Part shown: piece after piece, positions 1-7,181 of the stretch
Layout: each line of letters starts with the position of its first letter
How positions within the stretch are numbered: the first letter of the stretch is position 1
Notes under the pieces: model-generated
What the model saw: only the letters and a program-made list of their open reading frames with translations
What the model was told of the DNA's origin: nothing
Database searches by the model: none
Position numbers and translations under genes: made by a program
From: an uncultured Brevibacterium sp.
GTDB lineage: Bacteria; Actinomycetota; Actinomycetes; Actinomycetales; Brevibacteriaceae
DNA: 15,903 nucleotides
Assembly (NCBI GenBank): GCA_902489215.1
Contig: CABTZE010000032.1
Coordinates: 1 to 15,903, forward strand
Direction of reading: 5' to 3'

Positions 1-99
1 CGCCGGGGGAGCCCCCGCCCCCCCCCCAAAACCCCGGGGGCCCGGGGCCGGGGGCGGGGGGCCCGCCCCGGCCCGGCCGCCTCGTCAGTTTGGGGGCTG
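1..99. other. Low-complexity G/C homopolymer tract at contig edge
   Basis: The first ~80 bases are almost only runs of C and G, with one AAAA, and look nothing like the balanced high-GC coding sequence that follows. They lie just past the glyS stop codon. I read them as unreliable sequence at a contig end, possibly where a GC-rich terminator hairpin downstream of glyS disrupted reads. I see no gene here. Confidence 0.7.
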
Positions 100-1476
100 T
101 CAGCAGCCCAGGCGAGCAGCCAGGTAGGACTCCACCTGGTCGAGCGCCACGCGCTCCTGGCTCATGTCATCGCGGTTGCGGATGGTGACCGCGTTGTCAT
201 CGAGCGAATCGAAGTCGTAGGTGATGCAGAACGGCGTGCCGATCTCATCATTGCGGCGGTAGCGGCGACCGATGGCGCCGGCGTCGTCGAATTCGACGTT
301 CCAGCGACGACGCAGCTTGTCAGCCAGTTCGCGTGCCTGCGGCGAGAGCTTTTCGTTGCGCGACAGCGGCAGAACAGCGGCCTTGACCGGCGCAAGCCTG
401 GGGTCGAGCTTGAGCACGGTGCGCTTGTCTACCCCGCCCTTGGCGTTGGGAGCTTCGTCTTCGACGTAGGCATCGACGAGGAACGCCATGAGCGCGCGCG
501 TCAGGCCGAAGGACGGTTCGATCACGTACGGCGTGTAGCGCTCACCCGTGGCCTGGTCGAAGTACTGCATCTTCTGGTTGGAGTGCTCCGTGTGACGGCC
601 CAGGTCGTAGTCGGTTCGGTTGGCCACACCCATGAGCTCGCCCCATTCACTGCCGGTGAAGCCGAAGCGGTACTCAAGGTCGATCGTGCCGTCGGAGTAG
701 TGTGCGCGCTCGTCTTCCGGAACATCGAACTTGCGCATGTTGTCCGGGTTGATGCCAAGCTCCACAAACCAGTTCCAGCAGTCCTCAACCCAGGCGTCGA
801 AGAACTTCTGCGCGTCATCGGGGTGGACGAAGAACTCAATCTCCATCTGCTCGAATTCGCGGGTGCGGAAAATGAAGTTGCCCGGGGTGATCTCGTTGCG
901 GAACGCCTTGCCGATCTGCCCGATGCCGAAAGGCGGCTTCTTGCGCGCGGCAGTCACAACATTGGCGAAGTTCACAAAGATGCCCTGCGCGGTTTCGGGG
1001 CGCAGGTAGTGCAGGCCCTGGCCGTCATCAACAGCACCCAGGTAGGTCTTAACCAGACCCGAGAACATCTGCGGTTCCGTCCAGTTGCCCTCCTGACCCG
1101 TTTCTGGGTCGCGAATGTCAGCCAGACCGTTTTCGGGTTCTTTGCCGTGCTTGGCGATGTAGGCCTCGATGAGGTGGTCGGCGCGGTAGCGCTTGTTGGT
1201 GTGCAGGGATTCCACGAGCGGGTCGACAAAGGTTTCGACGTGCCCGGATGCTTCCCACACCTGACGCGGCAGAATGATCGACGAGTCGAGGCCGACCATG
1301 TCAGCCCGACCGCGCACGAAGGTCTGCCACCACTGCTGCTTGATGTTCTCCTTCAGCTCAACGCCGAGCGGACCGTAGTCCCAAGCTGAACGTGACCCCC
1401 CGTAGATCTCTCCGGCCTGGAAGACGAAGCCTCGCCGCTTGGCCAGGGTGATGACGGAATCCAGAGTCGATGCCAC
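100..1476 (-). CDS. glyS: Glycyl-tRNA synthetase (class II, alpha2 type)
   Basis: Charges tRNA-Gly with glycine in the cytoplasm using ATP. The 458-aa length fits the single-chain homodimeric bacterial type rather than the split GlyQ/GlyS enzyme. Visible landmarks: N-terminal 'RRGFVFQAGEIYGG', a 'YDYGPLG'-type segment (here WDYGPLG), motif 2 'FRNEITPGNFIFRTREFEQME' with the class II arginine, and motif 3 'GLTRALMAFL'. The C-terminal anticodon-binding domain ends in 'QERVALDQVESYLAARLGC', so the protein is complete despite lying at the window edge. The start is GTG at 1474-1476, chosen because AAGGAG (1482-1487 on the plus strand as CTCCTT) lies 5 nt upstream. The next gene on the other side, the DEAD-box helicase, is divergent. 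I see no T-box or glycine riboswitch in the leader. Confidence 0.97.
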   Translation of the reverse strand: MASTLDSVITLAKRRGFVFQAGEIYGGSRSAWDYGPLGVELKENIKQQWWQTFVRGRADMVGLDSSIILPRQVWEASGHVETFVDPLVESLHTNKRYRADHLIEAYIAKHGKEPENGLADIRDPETGQEGNWTEPQMFSGLVKTYLGAVDDGQGLHYLRPETAQGIFVNFANVVTAARKKPPFGIGQIGKAFRNEITPGNFIFRTREFEQMEIEFFVHPDDAQKFFDAWVEDCWNWFVELGINPDNMRKFDVPEDERAHYSDGTIDLEYRFGFTGSEWGELMGVANRTDYDLGRHTEHSNQKMQYFDQATGERYTPYVIEPSFGLTRALMAFLVDAYVEDEAPNAKGGVDKRTVLKLDPRLAPVKAAVLPLSRNEKLSPQARELADKLRRRWNVEFDDAGAIGRRYRRNDEIGTPFCITYDFDSLDDNAVTIRNRDDMSQERVALDQVESYLAARLGC

Positions 1477-1777
1477 AGATGCTCCTTGATGCGTTGTGCA
1501 GCCGGTTCGCTGCCGGTACGGGGTCGCTGCGATTGCGCAGCCTCCACAAGGTTACCGAACTCACGGTCATTGGCGACGCGGCGGGCACGAGTGTGGCTTA
1601 GACTTGAATCTGCACCCAAACCGTGTGCGCCGACAGGCAGCGCAGCATCTTCTGCGCACTCGGCGCTTAATCTCTCTGGGCTTTCCGTGCGTTTATGAGT
1701 GCACACCGGCCTAGAACGGGCAGATCGCCAATTCAGTTCTCAGCGATCAAGCGTGCACACGCACAGAAACGAGTCCC
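1477..1777. other. Divergent intergenic region between glyS and the DEAD-box helicase gene
   Basis: This 301-bp region must hold promoters for both glyS (leftward) and the helicase (rightward). A TAGACT -10-like hexamer at 1599-1604 on the plus strand could start a helicase transcript near 1611, leaving a leader of about 165 nt. That leader contains small inverted repeats: GCGCAG/CTGCGC (1640-1645 and 1652-1657), GATCGC/GCGATC (1723-1728 and 1743-1748) and the compact GCGTG-CA-CACGC (1751-1762). Long structured leaders are known for cold-shock DEAD-box genes such as E. coli deaD; a similar role here is inference. Short ORFs in the region have no family features and are not called. Confidence 0.4.
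1549..1576 (-). promoter_or_regulatory. Candidate glyS promoter
   Basis: On the minus strand, TCGCCA (1571-1576) and TAACCT (1549-1554) are 16 nt apart and resemble a -35/-10 pair of the housekeeping sigma factor (TAnnnT-type -10). This would put the transcript start near 1542 and give glyS a leader of about 65 nt. The match is weak and rests on sequence alone. Confidence 0.3.
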
Positions 1778-3550
1778 ATGGACAGCGCAGAAAACCACGC
1801 AGAAAACACCTCGGCAGAAACCGCGCAGCAGGAAAGCCCGCAGTTCTCCGAATTCGACCTCCACCCCTCCGTTCTCGCCGCGATCTCGGATCTCGGCTTC
1901 GAATCCCCCTCGCCCATTCAGGCCCAGACCATCCCGCTGCTGCTGGAAGGCCGCGACGTCATAGGACTGGCTCAGACGGGAACCGGCAAGACCGCCGCGT
2001 TCGCTCTGCCGATGCTGACGCACCTGGCTGACGCCGGACGTGCCGACGACGGCCCGTTCGCGCTGGTCCTCGCCCCCACCCGGGAACTGGCGATCCAGGT
2101 GGCCGAAGCACTCACGAGCTTCGCCGCGAACCTCCCCGACTTCTCGGTTCTGCCGATCTACGGCGGACAGTCCTACACCCCGCAGCTGGCCGGCCTCAAG
2201 CGCGGCGCGCAGGTTGTCGTCGGAACTCCCGGGCGCGTCATCGACCACCTCAAGCGCGGTTCGCTCAAACTGCAGAACCTGCGCCACATGGTGCTCGATG
2301 AAGCAGACGAAATGCTCAAGATGGGCTTCCAGGAGGACATCGAAGAGATCTTCGCCGCCTCCGGTTCCGCCCGTCAGGTGGCGCTGTTCTCCGCTACCAT
2401 GCCATCGTCCATCCACCGGATCACCGGCCAGTACCTGGAAGACCCGGCAGAGGTCCGCATCAAGCAGGCCACCGCAACCGGTGCGAACATCCGCCAGCGG
2501 TTCCTGACGGTCATGCACTCGAACAAGCTCGACGCGCTGACCCGCATCCTCGAAGTCGAGGAAGCCGACGGCATCATCATGTTCGTCCGCACCAAGCAGG
2601 CAACAGAAGAACTGTCGGAGAAGCTGCGGGCCCGCGGCATGCGCGCGGCCGCCATCAACGGCGACATTCCCCAGCAGGCTCGCGAACGCACAGTTGAGGC
2701 GCTGCGTTCCGGTTCGATCGACATTCTGGTCGCCACCGACGTTGCCGCCCGCGGTCTTGACGTCGAACGGATTTCGCTCGTCGTCAACTACGACATTCCG
2801 CTGGACACCGAGTCCTATGTTCACCGGATCGGCCGGACTGGCCGCGCTGGACGCGCCGGTGAGGCGATCCTGTTCGTCACCCCGCGCGAACAGCGCATGC
2901 TGCGTTCAATTGAAAAGGCCACCCGCCAGAAGGTTGAGCCGCTGACCCTGCCGACGGTCGACGAACTCGCCGATTCCCGCACCCAGAAGTTCAAAGAGCA
3001 GATCTCCGAGGCTCTTTCCTCGACCGATCTGTCGGAGCTGCGGCCTGTCATCGACGCCTACGAACTCGAACACGATGTTCCGGCCGCCGACATCGCGGCG
3101 GCACTGGCCGCACTCGTGTTGGGCACCTCGACCCTCAAACCGGAACCGCTGCCCGAACCGAAGGCACGTCCCGACCGCAATGAACGGGCGCGCACCGCTG
3201 AGGGCATGACCACCTACCGCATTGCAGTCGGCCGCAACGAGCGCGTCAACCCCGGTGCGATCGTCGGCGCCATCGCCAACGAGGGCGGCATTACGAACAA
3301 GCAGATCGGCCACATCAACATCCGGTCGAACCACTCGCTGATCGACCTGCCGGAGGATCTTGATCCGGCCGTTCTCGACCGCCTGAAGAACACCAGGATT
3401 CAGGGCAAGCGCATCGACATTCGCGTTGACACCGGCCGCCCGGGACGCCCATTTAAGCGCAAAGACCGCAAAGCCGGCTCCGACCGTCCGTTCAAGCGCG
3501 GCGGCCGCGGCTTCCGCAATGACAAGCGCGGCGGTGACCGCCGCCGCTGA
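1778..3550 (+). CDS. deaD: DEAD-box ATP-dependent RNA helicase, CsdA/DeaD type
   Basis: Unwinds RNA duplexes with ATP; relatives act in ribosome assembly, RNA decay and cold adaptation. The 590-aa protein has all helicase motifs: Q motif near 41-51 (FESPSPIQAQ), Walker A AQTGTGKT at 65-72, PTRELA near 100, DEAD at 174-177, SAT at 205-207, ATDVAARGLD near 319-328 and HRIGRTGR at 349-356. Residues ~478-552 match a DbpA-type RNA-binding domain (TTYRIAVGRNERVNPGAIVG..., ending KRIDIRVD). The tail (553-590) is rich in Arg, Gly and Lys, as in RNA-binding tails. The acidic N-terminus before the Q motif is about 25 residues. The ATG has only a weak ribosome site (ACGAG) upstream. The gene lies convergent to uppS and divergent from glyS. 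The deaD/csdA name is by domain layout; function beyond RNA helicase is inferred. Confidence 0.93.
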   Translation: MDSAENHAENTSAETAQQESPQFSEFDLHPSVLAAISDLGFESPSPIQAQTIPLLLEGRDVIGLAQTGTGKTAAFALPMLTHLADAGRADDGPFALVLAPTRELAIQVAEALTSFAANLPDFSVLPIYGGQSYTPQLAGLKRGAQVVVGTPGRVIDHLKRGSLKLQNLRHMVLDEADEMLKMGFQEDIEEIFAASGSARQVALFSATMPSSIHRITGQYLEDPAEVRIKQATATGANIRQRFLTVMHSNKLDALTRILEVEEADGIIMFVRTKQATEELSEKLRARGMRAAAINGDIPQQARERTVEALRSGSIDILVATDVAARGLDVERISLVVNYDIPLDTESYVHRIGRTGRAGRAGEAILFVTPREQRMLRSIEKATRQKVEPLTLPTVDELADSRTQKFKEQISEALSSTDLSELRPVIDAYELEHDVPAADIAAALAALVLGTSTLKPEPLPEPKARPDRNERARTAEGMTTYRIAVGRNERVNPGAIVGAIANEGGITNKQIGHINIRSNHSLIDLPEDLDPAVLDRLKNTRIQGKRIDIRVDTGRPGRPFKRKDRKAGSDRPFKRGGRGFRNDKRGGDRRR

Positions 3551-3593
3551 GCGCGGCGTCCCGGCTGAACCAGTCAGCGTTCAGGCCTAACGG

Positions 3594-3634
3594 CGGAGCG
3601 GGCCCGAGACCGGTATGGTCTCGGGCCCGCTTCG
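3594..3634. terminator. Bidirectional terminator between helicase gene and uppS
   Basis: A perfect 14-bp inverted repeat (3598-3611 with 3617-3630, core GGGCCCGAGACC) encloses a 5-nt GGTAT loop. Four further pairs (A-U, G-U, G-C, C-G) extend the stem to 18 bp. It sits between two convergent stop codons (3550 and 3644) with 44 and 10 bases on either side. There is no long T run, as is usual for actinobacterial terminators. It can serve both genes. Confidence 0.85.
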
Positions 3635-3643
3635 TCTGTCTTC

Positions 3644-4426
3644 TCAGCTCTTTCCGGCGATCTTATCGACAGCCCCGCCGAAGCGGCGGTCACGGCTGGC
3701 GTACTCTTCGATAGCCTTCCACAGCGTGGTCCGATCGACGTCCGGCCACAGGACATCCTGGAAGACCAGTTCGGCGTAGGCGGACTGCCACAGCAGGAAG
3801 TTCGAGGTGCGCTGCTCACCGGAAGACCGCAGGAACAGGTCGACGTCGGGAAGGTCCGGAGCGTAGAACCGCGACGCCAGAGACTTCGCGGTCACTTTGC
3901 CCGGTTTGAGTTTGCCCTGGGCGACCTCCCGCGTGATCTCGTTCACCGCGTCGAGGATCTCAGCCCGTCCGCCGTAGTTGACGCAGAACTGCAAGGTCAT
4001 GCGGGTGTTGTTCTTCGTGCGCTCACGCGCAACCTCAAGCTCCTTGATGACCGAGCGCCACAGACGCCCTTCCCTGCCCGACCAGACCATCCGCACTCCC
4101 AAGGCGTCGAGTTCGTCAACCCTGCGGCGAATGACATCGCGGTTGAAGCCCATGAGAAAGCGCACCTCATCCGGGGAGCGCTTCCAGTTCTCCGTCGAAA
4201 AAGCGTAGGCCGACAGCACTTCGACGCCCATTTCCAAGCTGCCGTAGATGACCTCCATCAGCGAGGCCTCCCCGGCTTTGTGGCCCTCTGTGCGCGGCAG
4301 ACCGCGCTCATTCGCCCACCGGCCGTTGCCGTCCATGACAACTGCGATGTGCTTCGGGATGAACTTCGACGGGATCGCCGGCGGCTGGGCGCCCTGCGGG
4401 TGCGGGGGAATCGGCTGGTGTTTCAC
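3644..4426 (-). CDS. uppS: Isoprenyl transferase (undecaprenyl/decaprenyl diphosphate synthase, UppS family)
   Basis: A cis-prenyltransferase that adds isopentenyl diphosphate units to an allylic diphosphate, making the polyprenyl carrier lipid for cell-wall precursors. The 260-aa protein carries the family hallmarks: HIAVVMDGNGRWA near 26-38 with the catalytic Asp32, the 'SAYAFSTENWKR' region, 'FCVNYGGRAEI', and the C-terminal 'DLFLRSSGEQRTSNFLLWQSAY...ELVF.D..WPD' stretch that binds diphosphate and Mg2+. The start is GTG at 4424-4426. No good ribosome site precedes it, so translation may be coupled to recO, whose stop is 25 nt upstream in the same direction. The first ~22 residues are proline-rich and variable in the family. 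Whether the product is C50 or C55 cannot be read from sequence. Confidence 0.95.
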   Translation of the reverse strand: MKHQPIPPHPQGAQPPAIPSKFIPKHIAVVMDGNGRWANERGLPRTEGHKAGEASLMEVIYGSLEMGVEVLSAYAFSTENWKRSPDEVRFLMGFNRDVIRRRVDELDALGVRMVWSGREGRLWRSVIKELEVARERTKNNTRMTLQFCVNYGGRAEILDAVNEITREVAQGKLKPGKVTAKSLASRFYAPDLPDVDLFLRSSGEQRTSNFLLWQSAYAELVFQDVLWPDVDRTTLWKAIEEYASRDRRFGGAVDKIAGKS

Positions 4427-4451
4427 GCCGCCATTATGGCAGGACAGCCGC

Positions 4452-5177
4452 TCAGCGCTCCAACAGTGCCAGCGATTTCACACGCCTCTCCAAGTGCCAC
4501 TGCACAAAGGCGGTCACCACTTTTGAAGCCGCCTGCACGTCGTAGTCAGCAATCGTGCCCGGCTCCGGCCAGTCGGCCGTGCTGATCCTCTGCAAGTACT
4601 CCAAAGCTTCAGGGCCCGGGAGGTGCTCCCCTCCGCGCCTGCAGGCCTGACACACGGCGCCTCCCGCCTCAAGGGAGAACGCGCGGTGCGGACCGGGAGC
4701 CCCACAGCGGGCACAGTCGATGAGACTCGGCGCCCAACCGGCCAGCGACATCGCCCGAATCAAATAGGCGTCAAGAGACGAGCGTGCGGGATGTTCGCGC
4801 CGACACATCGAGCGCAGAGCGGCAACCAGCAGCAGAAACTGGTCTTCTGTATGCGGATCGTCCTCCGTCAGACGCAGCGCAGTTTCAGCCATAACGGCGC
4901 CCGCGGTGTAGTAGTCGTAGTCGGAGATGAGTCCCTGAGCGAAAGGCTCAATGAGCTCCACCTGAGTGACAACGTCGAGGTTTCTTCCGCGGTTGGCCTG
5001 CAGGTCGATCATCATGAGCGGTTCAAGGCGCGAACCGAAGCGGCTCGAAGTTCTGCGAACCCCCTTCGCAACGGTGCGGACTACCCCGCTGCGGCGCGTG
5101 AGGATCGTGACGATCCGGTCGGCTTCGCCGAGCTTATGGGTGTCCAGGACAACACCCGCGTCACGATATTTCCTCAC
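4452..5177 (-). CDS. recO: DNA repair protein RecO
   Basis: Recombination mediator of the RecFOR pathway: binds single-stranded DNA and SSB, and helps load RecA at gaps. The 241-aa product has the N-terminal OB-fold signature 'YRDAGVVLDTHKLGEADRIV', then 'VAKGVRRTSSRFGSRLEPL', and a zinc site formed by Cys155, Cys158, Cys176 and Cys179 (CARC...CQAC). The start is placed at GTG 5175-5177 because homologues begin with M/V-x-x-YRD-x-x-VVL; longer in-frame versions run back into the terminator hairpin and into leuA and look non-coding. The ribosome site is poor (GGAC). It lies between leuA and uppS, the usual actinobacterial arrangement, 71 nt after leuA. Confidence 0.94.
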   Translation of the reverse strand: MRKYRDAGVVLDTHKLGEADRIVTILTRRSGVVRTVAKGVRRTSSRFGSRLEPLMMIDLQANRGRNLDVVTQVELIEPFAQGLISDYDYYTAGAVMAETALRLTEDDPHTEDQFLLLVAALRSMCRREHPARSSLDAYLIRAMSLAGWAPSLIDCARCGAPGPHRAFSLEAGGAVCQACRRGGEHLPGPEALEYLQRISTADWPEPGTIADYDVQAASKVVTAFVQWHLERRVKSLALLER

Positions 5178-5199
5178 CTGTCCATTGTCCCTCACACGC

Positions 5200-5229
5200 C
5201 ACGAGGCGGTGCGACGGCACCGCCTCGTG
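5200..5229 (-). terminator. Hairpin terminator after leuA
   Basis: A perfect 13-bp inverted repeat (5200-5212 with 5217-5229, core CGAGGCGGTGC) with a 4-nt loop begins 19 nt past the leuA stop and ends 22 nt before the recO start. There is no T run in the leuA direction. It probably ends most leuA transcripts while recO and uppS have their own promoter or receive read-through. Confidence 0.7.
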
Positions 5230-5248
5230 AGCTTGTTTCGGGTTGGGG

Positions 5249-7009
5249 TCAGTCGTCGCTGTTGTCCCGCAGGTAGCGGTTGACAGCCGAAATGACGGCC
5301 TTGAGCGAAGCCTTCGCGATGTTCGGGTGCATGCCAGCACCCCACATGACCCGGTCTCCGATCATGACTTCAACGTAGGCAGCGGCCTCGACGTCCGCGC
5401 CCGCGCCGATCGCGTGTTCGGAGTAGTCCTGTACGCGCATGTCGAGGTCGAAGTTGTCATTGAGGATGTTGACCAGCGCGTTGAGCGGTCCGGTACCCAG
5501 CCCCTCGAATTCCCGGTCCTGACCGTCGATGCTGAGTGCCACCTCGACCTTCTCGGCGTGACGGCCGGCCTCATCATCGCCCAGCGATTCAGTGCGCAGG
5601 CCCGTGATGCGGAAACGACCCCACGCGTTGTCGGTCGGCAGGTACTCGTCGCTGAAGGCAGACCAGATGGCCTCTGCGGACATTTCACCGCCGGCAGCGG
5701 TAACGTTCTTGATGACCTTGGAGAACTCCACCTGCATGCGGCGCGGCAGATCCAGTCCGTACTCGGTCTTGAGCAGGTACGTCACGCCGCCCTTGCCCGA
5801 CTGCGAATTGACGCGGATGATCGCCTCGTAGCTGCGGCCGAGGTCCTTCGGATCGACCGGCAGGTACGGCATATCCCATTCCATGAGGTCAATCGGGGTG
5901 CTCGTTTCACGCGCCCGACGCTCACGTTCGGCAAAGGCCTTGTTGATGGCGTCCTGGTGGGAACCGGAGAACGAAGTGAACACGAGGTCACCGCCGTACG
6001 GGTGGCGTTCGTGCACGCCGATCTGGTTGCAGTGCTCAACCGTCTGGATGACTTCGTTGATGTCGGAGAAGTCCAGTTCGGGGTCAACACCCTGCGTGTA
6101 AAGGTTCATGGCAACCGTCACGAGGTCGAGGTTGCCGGTGCGCTCACCGTTGCCGAAGAGGCACCCTTCGATGCGGTCGGCACCGGCCATGAGGCCCAGC
6201 TCCGCCGCTGCGACACCCGTGCCGCGGTCATTGTGCGGATGCAGTGACACCGCAACCTGATCGCGGTACGGAATGTGGCGGCAGAACCATTCGATCTGGT
6301 CGGCGTAGGTGTTCGGGGTGCCGCGCTCAACAGTGGCCGGCAGATTGACGACAGTGTCGCGGCCCTCTTCCGGCTGCCACATATCGAGCACTCCCCCAAC
6401 GACGTCAAGTGCGAAATCCGGTTCCGTGTCGACGAAGATCTCCGGCGAGTACTGGTAACCGAAATCGGTGTTCGGCAGGACTGATTCGGCGGCCTTCATA
6501 ACGGCCTGGGTTCCGCGCAGCGCGATGTCCTTCGTCTGTGCGCGGCCGTCGCCGTCAAAGCCGAAGACAACGGAGCGGAACACCGGTGCCGTGGCGTTGT
6601 ACATGTGAATGGTGGCTTTGTCCGCACCAATGAGAGCTTCGGCTGTGCGCTCAATGAGGTCTTCGCGCGCCTGGGTCAGAACCGAGATGCGGACGTCATC
6701 AGGGATCATGTCCTTTTCGATGATGTGGCGCACAAAGTCAAAGTCCGGCTGGCTGGCCGAGGGGAATCCGACTTCGATTTCCTTGAAGCCGATCTTCACC
6801 AGCAGTTCGAACATCTTGATTTTGCGTTCGACCGTCATGGGGTCGATGAGCGCTTGGTTTCCGTCACGCAGATCGGTAGACAGCCAGCGCGGGGCGCGGG
6901 TCAGACGCTTGTCCGGCCACGTGCGGTCGGACATGTCAAGGTCAATGCGATCGAAGAACGACTTGTACTTCGTGAACGGCATAGGGCTTGGCTTCTGCAG
7001 ATTCGTCAT
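5249..7009 (-). CDS. leuA: 2-isopropylmalate synthase
   Basis: First committed enzyme of leucine synthesis: condenses acetyl-CoA with 2-oxoisovalerate to 2-isopropylmalate. The 586-aa protein is the long LeuA form found in actinobacteria and fungi. Seen in the sequence: STDLRDGNQALIDPM at 44-58 (Asp49 is a metal ligand by homology), the EVGFPSASQPDFDFVR block, the metal-binding SLHPHNDRG at 255-263 (His257, His259) and GCLFGNGERTGN at 282-293. The C-terminal ~150 residues form the LeuA allosteric domain that senses leucine (visible as 'VEVALSIDGQDREFEGLGTG...ALVNIL'). The start is ATG 7007-7009 with AAGGAG 5 nt upstream; the ORF opens 13 codons further up, but that extension covers the ribosome site. 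Expression is probably controlled by the upstream leader peptide, and the enzyme itself by leucine feedback. Confidence 0.97.
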   Translation of the reverse strand: MTNLQKPSPMPFTKYKSFFDRIDLDMSDRTWPDKRLTRAPRWLSTDLRDGNQALIDPMTVERKIKMFELLVKIGFKEIEVGFPSASQPDFDFVRHIIEKDMIPDDVRISVLTQAREDLIERTAEALIGADKATIHMYNATAPVFRSVVFGFDGDGRAQTKDIALRGTQAVMKAAESVLPNTDFGYQYSPEIFVDTEPDFALDVVGGVLDMWQPEEGRDTVVNLPATVERGTPNTYADQIEWFCRHIPYRDQVAVSLHPHNDRGTGVAAAELGLMAGADRIEGCLFGNGERTGNLDLVTVAMNLYTQGVDPELDFSDINEVIQTVEHCNQIGVHERHPYGGDLVFTSFSGSHQDAINKAFAERERRARETSTPIDLMEWDMPYLPVDPKDLGRSYEAIIRVNSQSGKGGVTYLLKTEYGLDLPRRMQVEFSKVIKNVTAAGGEMSAEAIWSAFSDEYLPTDNAWGRFRITGLRTESLGDDEAGRHAEKVEVALSIDGQDREFEGLGTGPLNALVNILNDNFDLDMRVQDYSEHAIGAGADVEAAAYVEVMIGDRVMWGAGMHPNIAKASLKAVISAVNRYLRDNSDD

Positions 7010-7013
7010 GTGA

Positions 7014-7115
7014 TCTCCTTGGGTGGTCTTCAGGCGACCGAACAGCACTGACTCCGCGACGAGGGTCCGGCCTTGTTCAGGACTCGCCGCGGCAGCTAAG
7101 GAGAAGCAGACGCAT
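7014..7115 (-). promoter_or_regulatory. leuA leader: leucine-responsive attenuation region
   Basis: The stretch from the leader-peptide start to the leuA ribosome site has two candidate pairings. First, TCTCCTT inside the leader Leu codons (plus coordinates 7098-7104) is exactly complementary to AAGGAGA of the leuA ribosome site (7014-7020). Second, CCGCGGCGAG at the leader end (7083-7092) pairs with CTCGTCGCGG (7054-7063), 10 bp with one G-U, extended by TCC/GGA (7080-7082 with 7066-7068). The leader stop codon lies in this loop. There is no T run, which favours translational over transcription-termination control. Leucine-linked leaders upstream of actinobacterial leuA have been proposed in comparative work; the mechanism here is my inference. 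Confidence 0.6.
7077..7115 (-). CDS. leuL: leuA leader peptide (MRLLLLSCRGES)
   Basis: A 12-codon ORF, ATG at 7113-7115 and TGA at 7077-7079, encodes M-R-L-L-L-L-S-C-R-G-E-S. Four consecutive leucine codons (CTG CTT CTC CTT) ahead of the main leucine biosynthesis gene are the hallmark of an attenuator leader. It ends 67 nt before the leuA start. No ribosome site precedes it; instead TAGGGT (7122-7127) lies 6 nt upstream of the ATG, so the transcript may begin at the start codon. The peptide itself need not have a function. A ribosome stalled at the Leu codons for lack of Leu-tRNA would change the pairing of the leader RNA. Confidence 0.82.
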   Translation of the reverse strand: MRLLLLSCRGES

Positions 7116-7121
7116 ACTGTG

Positions 7122-7127
7122 ACCCTA
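7122..7127 (-). promoter_or_regulatory. Candidate -10 element of the leuA leader transcript
   Basis: TAGGGT on the minus strand matches the TAnnnT -10 pattern and is separated by CACAGT from the leader-peptide ATG, so transcription would begin at or next to that codon. The best -35 candidate 17 nt upstream is TTCGAG, which is weak. Confidence 0.45.
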
Positions 7128-7181
7128 CTCTCGCCTCATCGGGTCTCGAATAATTGTCTTAGGGTGTGAGACAGACGCGTG

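Noticed and set aside
583..1389. Long plus-strand ORF (268 codons) opposite glyS
   Set aside because: It is fully antisense to a gene with all class II synthetase motifs, has no recognisable domain, and such shadow frames are common in high-GC DNA.
1477..1560. T-box or glycine riboswitch before glyS
   Set aside because: No conserved T-box core sequence or paired glycine aptamer is visible, and the leader is short.
1733..2824. 363-codon minus-strand ORF opposite the DEAD-box gene
   Set aside because: The plus frame has every helicase motif; the antisense frame shows only biased composition and no family pattern.
5243..6247. 334-codon plus-strand ORF opposite leuA
   Set aside because: Shadow of leuA in the complementary frame; no start signal and no known motif.
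7143..7172. GTCTC/GAGAC inverted repeat between the membrane protein gene and leuA leader as a terminator
   Set aside because: Five-base arms about 20 nt apart are too weak to support a terminator.
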